Under the pieces are notes generated by a model. It worked only from the letters and a program-made list of their open reading frames with translations. It made no database searches and was not told the origin of the DNA. 64,000 bases of DNA from Heterodera schachtii (taxonomy: Eukaryota; Nematoda; Chromadorea; Rhabditida; Heteroderidae). The DNA is taken from assembly GCA_023374025.1 (NCBI GenBank), contig SIJG01000022.1, positions 434,001-498,000 on the forward strand, given 5' to 3'. Shown here piece by piece: positions 1 to 12,907 of this stretch; positions within the stretch are counted from its first letter, which is position 1, and each line of letters begins with the position of its first letter. Made by a program: the position numbers and the translations under genes.

Positions 1-88
1 ACATGTCGGGGGTCGGGTCGGGGAATAGGTCCAAAAACGTCTCGGGTCGGGTCGGGGGCCGGGGGGCTCGGCGTCGGGGCTTAACCCT
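1..88. repeat. Right end of a GGGTCGGG-rich repeat
   Basis: Iterated GGGTCGGG-type sequence ends in CGGGGCTTAACCCT. The inverse of that end (AGGGTTAAGCCCCG) starts another partial copy at about 2624. The window cuts the left side, so the element is incomplete. Confidence 0.5.
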
Positions 89-1778
89 AGTGTAATGCCC
101 AAAATTTCAGTTAAAATCTGTCCCCAAATGATGATTTTTTGTCGGCAAAATGCTAATTTTGAAAATTTCAGTTGACAGGCCCTGATTTTACGCTAATAAA
201 ATTTGTTTTAATTCGCTTTTCATGTTTTCATTGCGTTTCCTTGGCGCTACTATTAGTTTTAGAAAAAATCTTATTTTTGCGGTCCGAATCTTAGTTTTTG
301 AGTCATTTTGTCTTATTTTGAAAAAAACTTGGGAACGCTGACAAAAATGCAATAAAATTAGTATTTTTTGCCGCGATGTCATTTTTGGCGACATGTTCAA
401 AAAAAAATGAAAAAATTTTCACTAAATAAATCAGTCGAAAAAATACGCGCCCAGTCTGTATTTATCCCCAAGTCTCTAATTATCCCCCCTTTTCTGAGGA
501 GGTTGAAAAATAATCCCCCATGGGTGATAATTAGAGAACATACGTTAGTTGGATTTCATAAATTCCTCCGTTATGTGCTTGGCAATTGGCATGTCTGTAC
601 TTGGAAAATTATTTACACGAACCAAGCCCTGTTCTCCGATATCTACTTAAGGAATATTAGAAACCAAAAATTCTCATTTCTTAAAAATACTCATAATTTG
701 AAACATAATGGCTAGGTTTATAAACTGTATGATTTTGCATATTTATCTCTGCGAATATGCTATGAAGAAAGGGGCTCAAAAATAACATTTCTAAATTTAA
801 ATTTTTTGATTTGGTGAAGGTTTTTAGTGCATATAAAAACATATTTTGAGGCTTTTCGAGAAAAATGCATATTTTGACGTTTTTGCGTTTTTAGAGCATT
901 TTTTCGGTCATTTTTGAAAATTTTCATAAGAAAAATGCATAAAAACGAAAAATACATCCTTAAGGATCGACTTTCTGGAAATTTTTAAAAAATATACCAC
1001 AAAAACACGAAAAATTTGAGTTTTCGTCGTCATTTTGGCTTTTTTTTTGAATAGCTTTTATTATTTTACATCCCTAAATTTGAGTTAACAGATTTTCACA
1101 AAAAATGACCTATTTTTTGCGTGAGCCGCGATTTTTTAAGAAAAAAAAAGTTTTCTCCGCCGGGAGAAAAATTGGAAATAAATATTATTTTTGCTCAATT
1201 TTGGCTGAAAATTATGTCTCTATTTGTCACTATTTCGGACTTTTTGTCACTGTTTTGACATTTTTCCTCACTTTTAGTTAACTATTTCGAGTTTATCTTA
1301 ACAAAAAACCGTGGCCCTTACCAAAATATTAAAAATTATTGACAAATAATTATTTATTTATTTATTTTTCCTTTTCCTATCCCCCCAAACATTCTTTCTC
1401 AATTTTTACAATTGTGTGATTTTATCTTCGGTGCTGCTACCTTTGACCCCATTCTCATCATAAATATTTATTCATTCATTCCCTTCATTCTGTCCTGCGT
1501 CATTACCCCCCCCCCCCCATTAAATTGTGCCCATTAATTTGCTTACACAGCCTTTCTTTTTCCCCGATTTTGTCACAAATCGACCCTAACCCCCCCTAAC
1601 CAAAGATTTTCTTATCACTTATCAGTCCAATTTTCTGTTTAATTTCTCTCCCCACTAATGGTGACGGCCATATATTTGCGGGCAGTGATTGTCTTCGCAC
1701 ACATATTATTATTAATATTCCAAAAATATTTCATTTTGTTTTATTTAAGCGCTTCTTTTATGTATGTATGTTATTAAT
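89..1778. other. Intergenic, repeat remnants, no gene seen
   Basis: AT-rich sequence without a convincing reading frame. Positions 440-540 hold part of the GGGGGATTATTTTTC/GGGATAATT repeat found again at 35.6 and 36.9 kb. Positions 930-965 carry the A-rich module shared by many MITEs in the window. A (TTTA) run lies near 1350 and a C run near 1510. Confidence 0.5.
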
Positions 1779-2342
1779 AGGGCTTCCATTTTTAGGCAAA
1801 TGCCTAAAATTTCTGCGCACTTAATACGCTTAGATAAGCACGAAAAAGGCATTTTCCGCTTGGTTTGGCGTGTCTACGATGACTTTTATAATGCCTAACT
1901 TTGCCTATTTCGGGGTTTTTGTGCCTAACTTGCCTATTTTAGGGTTTTTGAAAAAATCCTTAACAAAAATGCAATAAAAACGAAAAATGCACCCCTAAGA
2001 AATGACCCAAAAAAGATTTAAGAAAATACACCCTTAAGAATTGAAAAATTTTCTAAAAAATAATCCCAAATTTTAAATTTTTTTTTCTCAATAAAAATTT
2101 TTGATTTAAAATTTGTCCTTATCTGGAAAAAACTTTTAATTTATTTAATAATTTCATTTACAATTTGAAAGATTTAAATTTTTACGTGTTTTGCTGCCTA
2201 AAAACGTTAACAAAAAAAAATTTTTGCCTATTTTTGTGCCTATTTGAGGATTTTTGTGCCTATTTAATGCCTATTTTGCAAATTTTTTCTGCCTTTTTAG
2301 GTGCCTATTTCGCGATTTTTTGTGCCTAAAAATGGAAGCCCT
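1779..2342. repeat. MITE-like inverted-repeat element
   Basis: The ends are inverted copies: AGGGCTTCCATTTTTAGGCA on the left and TGCCTAAAAATGGAAGCCCT on the right. The flanks both contain TTATTAAT, a possible target duplication. The interior repeats 'TGCCTA' motifs and carries the AAACGAAAAATGCACCCCTAAG module. There is no coding capacity. Confidence 0.75.
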
Positions 2343-3085
2343 AGTTATTAATTTAAAAATATGATACATACAAAAGTAGTTTGGGTTCATATAGGAAAAA
2401 TAATAATCAGTTTTTTCATTATTTCAAGAAAAAATATGAGACAAAGTACAAAATACGTTTTTTAAATCAATGAAATTTCTTAAATAAAACTGTAAAAAAT
2501 ATTTTGAAACAGTGCCATTTATGAAACCCGAAAAAACTCATGGTAACAGAAATGTTGCTTTTGTTACTTCGATCATGCGTTTCCGAATGAAATGAATTTT
2601 TCCCTATTTTTATGTTTTCTTCTAGGGTTAAGCCCCGAAACTTGGAGAGAGAAAAGTCGGGGAATGGGGAGGAAATTCCCAGATAAATTTTGTCAGTGAT
2701 GGCTGGAGAATTTAAGAATGTCGGGGAGATTACCTTCGTCAGGAAGTAAATTTTTATGAAGATTCGAAAAAAAGGTAACAGAAAATTTTTCTAAAACAAA
2801 AAATGTATGAGTTTTGAAATAAAGAATTAGAATATTAATTTAAGGATTATTTTCCCGTTTATTTGGATTTGTTTTGTTGAAAAAATCATTTCATATACAA
2901 CAATATTTTTGAGGCTACAAAATGGCAAAATTTGATGGGTTTCTCGCCATTTGATAGTTTTTTAGCAAATATATCCTGATTTCAACAATAAATACATTTC
3001 ATAAACTATTATCCATTAACTTGAGTGCTAATTAAGCTGCTCTAAGAGCCATCCCCTTTGATTGAAAGCCGCCTTTACCCATCGA
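2343..3085. other. Intergenic upstream of the LRR gene
   Basis: No reading frame of interest. A partial repeat begins at 2624 with AGGGTTAAGCCCCG (compare 1-88). The stretch just before 3086 would hold the promoter or 5' UTR of the LRR gene, but no core element is recognisable. Confidence 0.4.
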
Positions 3086-6083
3086 ATGCTCCACCCTTCA
3101 ACCCATTGCGCGCGCAAAATCTCACGCAAGCAGTACAGCAACGCGCCGGACGGAGCGGAAGAGTGTGGCGGCAACGCGGACGCGCTGTTGCGCAAGGCGA
3201 GCCGAAAGCTGTCACAACTGAGCGAGCTGGGCGACTTCCAGCAACGCTGCAACACCGCCACCAGTCGCCGCCGCTGTTCATCGACGGAATCCCTGCTGGC
3301 TGCGCTGAATGGTCCCGGCTCTGTGGTGTCCGCAGGCGCCGACTCGTCCACCGCCAGCCATCGTTCATCTACGGACGACCTGACCGTGCTCGACTGCTCC
3401 AACCTTAGCCTTGGGTGGGTGTTTTAAAATATTGAATTTTTCATATTTATATTTTTATAAAATTGAAATTTATGAAATTATAGGGGTGGGAATGGGCCTT
3501 TTAATCTGAGCTCTTTTCACAGATTTTTTAAATTATCAGGGTCGCAACCGGGGGCCCAAAAATTCCAAGTTTAGAACATACATGAACAAGGGGTGCGCCA
3601 GTCAGACCCCCATACGTCGGACGTTTGGCGCAGGGGGGGTGCGCCAGGACCAACGGCCCCTATTTTTTCCCGGCGACCTTTTTTTTTTTTTTCTATTCAA
3701 ATCACCTTTTTTCGGCGCGTTTTTTCCAAAAAACTTTTTTGGAAGGGGTGGGGCGGTCCGGCGGTGCCGATAGGCGCCGCCGGGAAAATTTTTTGAATTT
3801 TGTATGCGTTTTGCTAAGGAAATTGTTCAAATTTTAACTTTTTTCCCCCCCTTCGTTACGACCCACCCTACGACGACCCCCCCTCGTTTACAGCCGCCCC
3901 CCTTACGACGCACGTGGGGGGGGGGGGGGGGGGGGTGCGCCAGGCCCATTACGACGCACGTGGGGGGGGGGGGGGTGCGCCGGCGCACCCCTTGTTAATG
4001 TATGGTTTAGAAATTGTATGAAAGATTTTCGGAATTTCGACCTAAAAAAGCTGGATCCGGCATTTTTTTTTTCAATTTCACAATAAACACCGTCAAGGCG
4101 AAAAACACAAAAATAAAATCGTCACTAAACTGAGAAGCCGACTTAAAATGCAGAACATTTAGGATCCTGCACATTGTCATGGAGACCGGAGCCGAGAGAA
4201 AAAGATCGGCCGAGGCAAGAGCGTTTCTCCATTGGAATTTGGAATCCAAATTTTATTTTTAATTTAATCCTACATAATCTATTTTAAAAAAGAAACCATC
4301 ATTAGCTTTTTCCGGGAAATTAATTTACAATATTTAAAAATGGTGGAAAGCTTTATTTTAATTTTATTATGCTTGCATTGGGGTGAAAATGAATGAATTT
4401 TTTAAATTATAATTATTGATTTATTTTTCTAATCATTTGTTATAACTATTAAATTATTTGTATGATTTTTGCTCCAAAATGTTTCAGTCAGTTGCCCATT
4501 GAATTGCTCACTGAACACTCTGAGGAAATTGAGCATTTGATTCTGGACGAGAACGAGCTTGACGAGCAGGCCTTGGAGGACATCCCACGCCTGGACAAGC
4601 TGGAGACTCTGAGTTTGAACGGGTCGGTCGATCGGCAATTTAACAGGCTAAAATAAAGCAATTTTCGGGATTCCTAAAATATAGAGCGACTATTTTTAGT
4701 TTTTTCATTATTTTTCTGCGGCTTTGTTTATACATTTTTGTCCCGGAAATCTAATTTTAATGCCCTTATTCGTAGCTAGGGATCACTATTTTAGACTTTT
4801 GCCACTAAAAAATTAGGCCATTATTCTGACATTTTGTAACAATATTGCCATTATTTTGGGTTTTTTTTTTGATGCAATGAAAATACAATACAAAATACAC
4901 CCCGAATAGTTGAACCTTCGAAGAAATGTCAAAAATTGATCCCTAAATACCCAGAAATTTGTATTTTTATAGGTTTCTGTTGCAAAAATTCTATAAATCT
5001 CTTTTGAATGTGATAAAAAAAAGGAAAAAAAATCTCTTTAAATTTGCCCCTCTCGCTTCTTGTTACATTGAACTTATTTAGCAATTTTTGCAATTTTTTT
5101 TTGCCATTATTTCGGCATTTTTTGCACTTTTTATTTAATTATTTTGAGATTTTTTTGACACTAAAAATGCCCGTCCTACTTATTTGCTGTTTTAAACTTA
5201 TTAGACCCAACAGGATTTATGAGAAAATAAGTCAAATCAACTAAAACGTATTTTTTAAAATAAAATTCAAAATATTCCATTAATTTTGCCACAGGAACAA
5301 GATCAAGAACATCGGTGTGTTCCTGCAGTATCTGAAGCGCAAGTGCCCGAACCTGAAATTCTTGAGTCTGATCGGAAACCCGGGCTGGCCCCACCCAATT
5401 CTGAACAACAACTTGCAACTCTACCGCACTTATGCGTAAGTTTGTGCCATCAGCAGATTGCCCATAATCGGGGACATTGTTTCTAATTCAATGAAATTCC
5501 AATTTTGGATGGCATATATGCCAAGGATAGTCATTAAAAATCTGTTAAACGTATTATAGTCCAAACATTAAAGTCGAACAAAATCTTATTGACTGATAAA
5601 AATAACGTGAAACTTCTTACAGTGAACGTAGCTCGGGTTTTTTGGGTCTCGGGATTTTCGGTCTCGTCTCGGGGTGAGTCTCGGGAAATTTTTGGTCTCG
5701 AACAGCACTATTAATTGCCGAAAATCATTATCGATTCAATAATGATTGTTATATTTCCTTTTGAAACCCTAACTTTCCTCTATCCAATGGTTATAGAACC
5801 CGCGAAATTCGTTTTTTAGCCTTTTTCAAATTTTAGTCTTTCCGCCGTCCGTCTTTTCCCCTCCTTGCAATTTCTTGACACCGCCCGTGTCTCGTCGCCA
5901 GCATCCATCGCCATTTTGGGCGAACAGTGCCAACAGCGCCACCACCAGCAGCCAAATGCCGGCAACAAAAAGGAGGGCACCACCGCCGCTGCCTCCTCCG
6001 TGCCGGTCCGAGGTCGCACCGCATCATCCGGTGCCGCCGCCACGTCGTTGGCCACCGTGGCCAACACGTGCCGCCTGTTCTGA
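3086..6083 (+). CDS. Leucine-rich-repeat protein, LRMDA (C10orf11)-like, 4 exons
   Basis: Exons at 3086-3414, 4488-4622, 5295-5435 and 5837-6083 join in phase through GT-AG introns and give about 283 residues. Exon 1 is Ser/Ala-rich and ends with TVLDCSNLSLG. Exon 2 encodes two LRR-type strands (IEHLILDENEL, LETLSLNG). Exon 3 has LKRKCPNLKFLSLIGNPGWPHP and exon 4 begins with FPSLQFLDTARVS. The N-terminal leucine repeats, the GNPGWPHP cap and the 'L.FLD' ending resemble the small LRMDA/U2A'-like LRR family. In vertebrates LRMDA is linked to melanosome biology; the nematode role is unknown. The last 60 residues are low-complexity. The ATG at 3086 was chosen because frame and composition fit from there; an upstream non-coding exon is possible. 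Introns 1 and 2 have taken up MITEs. No damage is seen. Confidence 0.8.
3577..4004. repeat. hAT-type MITE with perfect 8-bp target duplication
   Basis: The ends are CATACAT and ATGTATG, followed inward by inverted AACAAGGGGTGCGCC. The flanks 3569-3576 and 4005-4012 are both GTTTAGAA, an exact 8-bp duplication typical of hAT elements. The interior has long G runs and a GC-rich hairpin at 3757-3785. It lies in intron 1 of the LRR gene. Confidence 0.88.
4777..5178. repeat. MITE-like element in LRR-gene intron 2
   Basis: It starts TAGGGATCACTATTTTAG and ends CACTAAAAATGCCCGTCCTA, an imperfect inverted pair. The interior has repeated 'GCCATTATTTTGG' units and a degenerate copy of the A-rich module. 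It sits wholly within intron 2 (4623-5294). Confidence 0.5.
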
Positions 6084-9000
6084 TGCGCGTTCTGCCGCCG
6101 CGGTTGGCGAAGCGGAAGCGCTGCTGTTGATGGTCGATATGAACGGATGGCACCGATTTGAGGACGAATTTCGGATATGACCCTAAATGGGTCGCTAAAA
6201 ACTGATGTGCCTATTTTTAAGTTCATTTATTTTCATGTTTTTGAAATAAAGCATCCTAAAAAAGTTCAAAATTATTTGCGGATTTTTGTTGATTTTGAAA
6301 AAATTTGAACTGCTTTACCTATACTGACTTTTTGAAAAAACCCTCAAAAGAAAATAGTAGAGTTGTACGGGACCGGGAATTTTGAGAAAACCCGGGACTT
6401 TTTGGCTGGGAAATCCGAGCAAAAACCGGGACTGGTCCCGGTCAAAACCGGGACTTAGGTACTCAGTTGTTCGTTTTTTTCAGTACCAGTCCCGGTCCCG
6501 TACATCGGAAGGGTGGCGCACATTTGGACAGCCAAAAAACGTGGAGACGACACTTCAAATTTGAAGACCAACAATTGAGCGCTGACCAAAAGATTGATAA
6601 CATTGACAATCAATGGCAAAAGTGCCTGAATTTTAGACAACAAATAAATAAATTGTGATTTTAAATATCATTTAATTTGTAAAAATACGATAAGAGGAAC
6701 AAAAATTTCTGAAAATTGGTTTGAGTAAAAATACATAAACACATAAATTTTTTGCACAATTTTAGTATTTTTCCAAAATTTTTCGATTTAGGGGCGCATT
6801 TTCCAAAAATTTTCCATTATGGGGTGTATTTTTTGGTTTTTTTTTTTGCAAATACAGAAATATGGATGTAAAAAATGTGAAAAGTATGGAAATAAAAAGG
6901 ACCCTAGAAGCATCGGTATACCGACATTTTTCGCCGCGACTTTTGCACCTCGACACTTGCGCCGCCCAGTAAAAATAGACATTTGCGCCTCCCTACAAAA
7001 CCTATTTGCACCGTTCTTAAAATTTAAAAATAATCCAAAAATTTTTATTTAAACTATAATCTACATACATTAATGGGCCTAATTAAATTGCCATTATTTT
7101 TGCTTTCCTTGGCATTAAATTTGCCTTTGCTGCTGATGCATGCAGTGAAAAAAAACTATTTGTCAATCGTTGTAATTAGTTTCTTTGTATTTCTTTTATT
7201 GCTTTTTTGTTGTTGCGCAGTAATTTGAGTAAAATTCGTTGGAATTGGTAAAAATATTTTAAAATATATTTTTGACTGAGCGGCGCAAATGCCCATTTTT
7301 GCTTGGCGGAGCAAATGGTGCGGCGAAAAAGTCGCAACACGGAAGCACCAAATCAAGCTAGAAATACTTAGCCGAAATCGGTTTACTTCAGTTGGGCCCC
7401 GCACTTTGGGTCAGACCAAGTTTTTGGACTAACCTTTTCCTTTGTCAGTCAATTTAACAATCTTGGTATCATTCGCTAACCCAAAGTGTCCTCTATTAGC
7501 CTGCAAAATTCCAAAAATTTATTTCCTATTCTTTATAAGTCTAAAATATCAGAAAATTTTAAGCGTTAACAATGGGGTAGCTATGACGTAAATAAAGCAG
7601 TAATAAATAATTTGACGTATGTATAAAAATCGATTATTTATAAAATTAATTTACATTTATGACAAAAGCAATTGTGAATAATTGTGTATTCTGCTATTAA
7701 ATTATTATTCATATTGAAATTTCCCTATGATTCCAAATCGTAAAGCGTAACAATGGGGTAATTATGACGTAAATAAAGCAGTAAGAAAATCATTTGAATA
7801 AATTACATTTATAAACCCCCACTGTTTGGCGGATTCGGCCAATTGTATATATGTATTTTCAACATTTGCTTAAACAAACTTAAAAAATAAATAAACTGCT
7901 CAAAAATGGGTTTAAAGCTTCAAATACCAAATTTTTATCAAATTCAATCTTCAACAATTCTCAAACCAAATAAATCTCAAAATTTTTATATGGCCTAAAA
8001 ACGAAAAAATGGCAAAATTTGGATTTATTCCAGAAAATCCCCAAAATATTGGTTTTTTGGACTAAAAATTTTCACCAAATCAAAAATTTAAACGTTGAAA
8101 TGCTATTTTTTAGCCCTTTTCTTCAAGGCTTATGCGCAGAAAAAATGTAAATCCATCTAATTCGAGCCCTAATTATTATCAACCAAAGCTAAAAACAAGA
8201 AATTTAATTTCACTTTTAGTTTATTTTTTAAAAAAAGGAAAATCGAAATTTTCATTTTCCAAAAACTGAAAATGAAAAGGCAAAATGTGAACAGAGGCCC
8301 TAACGCAAAAGTACAACAAAAAAAATGTCATAAACCAAGCAAAACTTCAAAGAGCGCACGCAAAAGAAAAAGTGTCTATCACTTCACAATTTAATTGGAA
8401 AGGTTGGAAACAATTAACTGTTGAAGTTCACACGAGCATAAAAAACAAAGACGACAATAAATAATTTTAATGGACCATACTTTTCCTAGAAGCATAAATA
8501 TTCTTGGTATCATTCGATAGCATTAAGAGTTCTTTATTAGTCTATAAAATTTCAAAAATTTTTATTATGTTTCAAAAGGAAATTTTCAATGCAATAATCT
8601 TATTTAGTTATGTCAATAGAATTGTAGTACATACATAAAGAAAGTAATTTAAAATTTAAAAAATAAAAGTAAACAATTTATTTTTTTAATTATGGAAGAA
8701 ATTAAGGAAACTGAAAAACTTTAATTTTAATTTAAAATTATTATAAACAATTTTTTATATGCCGAGAAAAGTGAGGGCCCCAATTAAAAATGTTTCTAAA
8801 TTATTGAATAAAATATTTTCATTTCATTTCGTCTCTTGATTTATAAAAACTGAATTAGCAATCAATGTTCGCTTGAGTGTGATGTTTAAATTTAGTTTTT
8901 AAAATTAGGTATTATTTAATTTATTGTTCAAATTTTCTTGAAGATTTTTTTCATTAAAATGGATTTAGTTTAATTTATGTATTGTTTTTTACCTAAAAAA

Positions 9001-9204
9001 TACTCAAAAATTTTATTCAGACATATTAATATAACTTTCGATGAATTATTTTTTTTACATCAATTAGCCAATAACAATGACAAATATTTACATAAAATTA
9101 TTCAAAATTTCACTGTTGAGTTTGTTACGCACTCAGTTGATTTCCGACCATTTTGTTGATCCACTGCTTCTCACATATACTGCTTGAAAATGGTGGAATA
9201 ATTT
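6084..9204. other. Repeat-rich intergenic stretch, no gene seen
   Basis: It contains a GGGACCGGG element (6365-6503) and a patch with repeated GCAAATG/CATTTGCG motifs (about 6940-7440). Two fragments of the 'TTCGATAGCCC...AAAATTTCAAAAA' repeat lie near 7465-7525 and 8505-8565. Open frames here are short and lack codon-like character. Confidence 0.5.
6365..6503. repeat. Short inverted-repeat element, GGGACCGGG ends
   Basis: GTACGGGACCGGGA at the left is inverted at the right as CCGGTCCCGTAC. CCGGGAC motifs repeat inside. A related right end occurs at about 60563-60578. Confidence 0.55.
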
Positions 9205-11590
9205 TCACAAATAAACTCCAAGCCCACCCAAATATTTATTAATTAAATTAAATTTTACATTTCCAATTGTTGTTTTCGCCCGTTGATTGTTGTCATGAAC
9301 GACAAAATTATTAACTAAATTTGCGGCTACTTTTTTTGTTGGCATTTGCTGCCGTCGTATAATTTGCTGAGTTTTAAGCATTTGTGGCGTATTGATTTGA
9401 GTTCGGCGAAAGAAGCGAAGGCATTCCCGACGAATTGAACGGTTCAACACGAGGTAAACGAACGGAGGAACGCCAAAAATCGATAAATTAAAAATGCGAA
9501 ATATTATTTTTTTTTTGTTTTAAATTGAATTTACCATCCAAAAGCACCCAAAGATACATATTAACTGAGATCATAATGTCGGGGACGGGAACGAAATTGA
9601 GAAGAGTGTAATTGATTGAGAAGATGGTGAGCACAAATGACAGAATAAACACTTGGAGGAACACCTAAAACTGTGAGAAATAGTATAGGTAATTAATTTA
9701 ATAATTTATTAATGACCGAATTTCAAAATTAATTTATTAATAACCGAATTTCGTTGTTTTTGCTCAGTCATTGGCATTTGTTTGATTTGGTTGAACTTCA
9801 GAGAAAACATTACGACAAACAGCAAATACAGAGACGGTAACAGAACGGCGACGACAATTGTGTGAATTGCATCAACGCTGTTCCAATACTTAAAATTTTA
9901 ATTTCGTTAATTTGCAGTAATCAAGGCTAGATTTTCTAAATGTTTTTCATAAGAAAGCTCCTTGGTCTGAAAACTAGAAAAACTGGTTCTGAGCATTTTT
10001 CGAGAAAATTTTGATTGTTTTCCCAAAATTCCTTAATTAAAAATGAAATAAAAACGAAAAAAATACACACAGTGAAATAATATGTTTAAAAAATAATATC
10101 CGAATTTTATTACTAAAAATTTGGTCAAAAAATTGTATTTAGGTTTAAAAAATTCAAGAAATTATTTGATATTTTATTGAAATTGGGGCATTGAAGAATA
10201 AATAATTATTTTCGTATCGAAAATTTTGCAAATAAATTTTCATCCAAAAATTGGGATTTTTTGCTCTCATTTCCCAGTTTAAGCCATATTTTGGCTTTCT
10301 TAGGTCAAAAATGATTGAAATCATAGATTTTGTCATAAAAATCTTAACCATAGTAATTAATTATAACCCCAATTTGTCAAATTAATTTTGCTCTCCCTCA
10401 TACATTTTTTAGGGGGGGAGGGGGGTCGGACTCCCCCCCCCCCCCTCGCTCGCAAAGGGGGCCAGCTAGGGGGGGGGGGGGGGTTCGCAGCGAGGGGGGG
10501 TCGCAAATTTTGAAAATTTTCTTAACAAATTCATTAAAAATGCAAAAAATTTCCCGGCGACGCCTAGCGGCACCGCCGGACCCCAAAAATCCCAATTTTT
10601 CTTAAAAAATTGGCTTAAAATCGCAAAAATTTGCCCTTTTTTGGTGAAAATCTGTTAACAAAGCACACCCAAAACTTCAAAATTTTCCCCGGCGGCCCCC
10701 CTGTTACCGAAATTTTTTTGAAAAAGGCCCGACCCCCTTCGCAAAAATTTTTTCAGACCCACCCCCCTTTTTTATGTATGCTCTCCCTACAAAAAAACAG
10801 ACCAGATTTTGGCCACTCCCCGAACTGTCCTCCAAATAACCGACGTGCGGGTCAAACTGCCAATTAGCGGTGATGCCGCTGAATGTGACCGGAGTTGTGA
10901 AGAACCCGTAGTAAAGGGAGTAAGCAAAAATGGCCAAACACCAGCCCCAAATTCGGCACCCATCGAACAGCGACTTGGCCAAATTGGGCAAAGTCTGTTC
11001 CACGCAACGCTCGAGGGCCAACAGAACGGACAGAGAGGTGGTCAGGGACCAGCAGACTAAACAGTTAATGAGCAAATTAATGCTTACAATTAATTCGAGG
11101 CACCAACAAAGTGCCACAGAGCCGGCAAAAAAGATCAAAGAGGGCGCCGAACAGAACACAATGCCACAGAGTGAAAACAGGCCGGTGAGCAAAGCAGTGA
11201 CGAACAGTGAGCAAATGTGGCCAACCCCCATCAGAAACATCACTGTGTAAGCGGACGAATGGGCGACAAATTTGCGCATTGCGAACAGACAAATGGCATG
11301 GAGAGACTGAATTTAAAAGGGCAGGCTAACAATTAAAAATTATTGTTCATTTCTTGTTTGGCGCTATTAAAAAATTTCTAATCCGAAAAACTGATTTTGA
11401 GAGGGGCAGGTTCTAACAATTATAAATTATTTCGTTAATTGCTTTTTATTACGGAAAAAAAGAAGAAAATTTCAATCATTGAAATGCCGACTGGCACATT
11501 TTGGCGCTGCTCAAACGGAACTTCGTCAACGCGGTAGGAGGTACAGTTGTAAAGCCGGGCGAATCGTTTTGAGTCGAAAAAAATATCCAT
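9205..11590 (-). CDS. Serpentine chemoreceptor, class Srt
   Basis: Five exons on the minus strand: 11590-11453, 11306 to about 10791, 9888-9745, 9664-9535 and 9473-9205. The product starts MDIFFDSKRFARLYNCTSYR, a typical Srt N-terminus. Seven hydrophobic segments follow, with an FDPHVGYLE loop, a YWNSVDAIHTI segment before TM5, and PPFVYLVLNRSIRREC after TM7. Srt proteins are nematode G-protein-coupled chemoreceptors of the sensory-neuron membrane. The exon 2 donor is uncertain (GT at 10802 or 10790; both are in phase). The intron between exons 4 and 5 ends in TG rather than AG, so either a non-canonical acceptor is used or the gene is decaying. A hAT MITE lies in intron 2, next to the exon. 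Confidence 0.75.
10399..10780. repeat. hAT-type MITE with perfect 8-bp target duplication
   Basis: The termini are CATACAT and ATGTATG, as in the 3577-4004 element. The flanks 10391-10398 and 10781-10788 are both CTCTCCCT. The interior has G and C runs and the GC hairpin at 10553-10580. It is inserted at or beside the exon 2 donor of the Srt gene. Confidence 0.88.
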
Positions 11591-11964
11591 TTGGACTTAA
11601 ATTTTAAATAGAATCACTTAAAAATATATTTAAAAAGTTAATGGCCGAAAAATTGAAACTGTGTAATTTGTAATATACCGGAGTTTTCGTGTGCAATTAG
11701 TCGATTCATTTTTTTGCATTTTTGCCGGATTTGGCTATTCTTCGGCCAATTCTCACTTTCAATTATACTAATTGGGCCGAATTTTGCAGTTTCCGGTTAA
11801 TCCATCTTCGCTTTTTTGAAGAATGGAATTATCCTCAAAGGGCTTTTTGTAATAAGCAGGACCGGGAATTGTGTGCTATAAATACCGGAAAAGGTACATA
11901 AATATATTTGTGCTAAAAATCCTCAAAATATGCGCTAATAATTAGGGCGGGGAATTATATGCAC

Positions 11965-12640
11965 ATGTATATTTTGTTAGCTGTAAAACATTCATTTCGC
12001 CTTTTTTCCTTTAATTTAATTTAATTTAATGCCTATGACAATGATAATGATGAAAATTGGTTGGAAAAAAGCGTCCGTTCGTTCACCTTACAATTTAATT
12101 AATGTTTCTGAATTGAAAATGTTTTATGATTTTTTGGTCCGTCCATCTGTTCATTGAAAATAGTGGTATTCCATATGGCAATTAATTTTGATTAATGGTG
12201 GCAATGAAACAATTTGAATAAGAAATGAAAGTTCAACAGGTGCAATTTTATGAAATTACGGCCCTTATTTCCAAAATAATTAAATAGCACTTTTTGTCAG
12301 TGTTTGTTAAGTTTCTTATTTAATGAGTCATTAAATTTTTTGACAGCACAAAATTATTTGGAATTACTGAATGTTATTTTAGTACAAATGTTTATATTAT
12401 TTAATAAATAACATTTTTTTTGGTTTCAAAAATCTTTAATTTTGGCATAATTAATTTTAGTTTACTGTTCTTTTGGTCACGAATTTGAGGCCTAAACTTA
12501 TTTAAAGTTTAACGGTTTATTCTTTCTGCTCGCAACAAATATCGTGCATTAAATATTTACATTTCTATTTTTATTTTAAAATATACTTTTTGAAAGAAAT
12601 TGTCAAATCAATTTTAAAGAATTATTTTATGGCAATTAAA
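11965..12640. repeat. Upstream block duplicated at 48.1-51.2 kb (copy 1)
   Basis: Positions about 11965-12290 match 48083-48395, including a run of about 53 identical bases that begins GCGTCCGTTCGTTCACCTTA. Positions about 12430-12640 match 51030-51245. Both copies have the same orientation and lie upstream of minus-strand chemoreceptor genes. This copy is contiguous; the other is split by later insertions. Confidence 0.8.
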
Positions 12641-12662
12641 AAGAATTAAAAAAATTTTCATT

Positions 12663-12871
12663 TCAAATGAACACATCAGCTTCATTATACATCAGCTTGT
12701 TCACTATTGTATGCACTTCACGTCTCCAATTTGTCACGTCTTCGATACAATTGCAATCGTAGTCAGCTAATTAGAATAAAAAAAAATTAAAAAATAAAAT
12801 ATATAATTATTTTAAGGTAAAAGAAAATTTGCCGGGATTGGTGCCGGAATAAAAACAGAAAACTGTGACAA

Positions 12872-12907
<36 letters not shown>

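Noticed and set aside
5816..6226. Long minus-strand frame opposite the last LRR-gene exon
   Set aside because: Shadow of a GC-rich real exon; the plus-strand frame has the family signature and splice sites.
10930..11250. Plus-strand frame of 106 codons
   Set aside because: Antisense of Srt exon 2, which encodes clear transmembrane segments.
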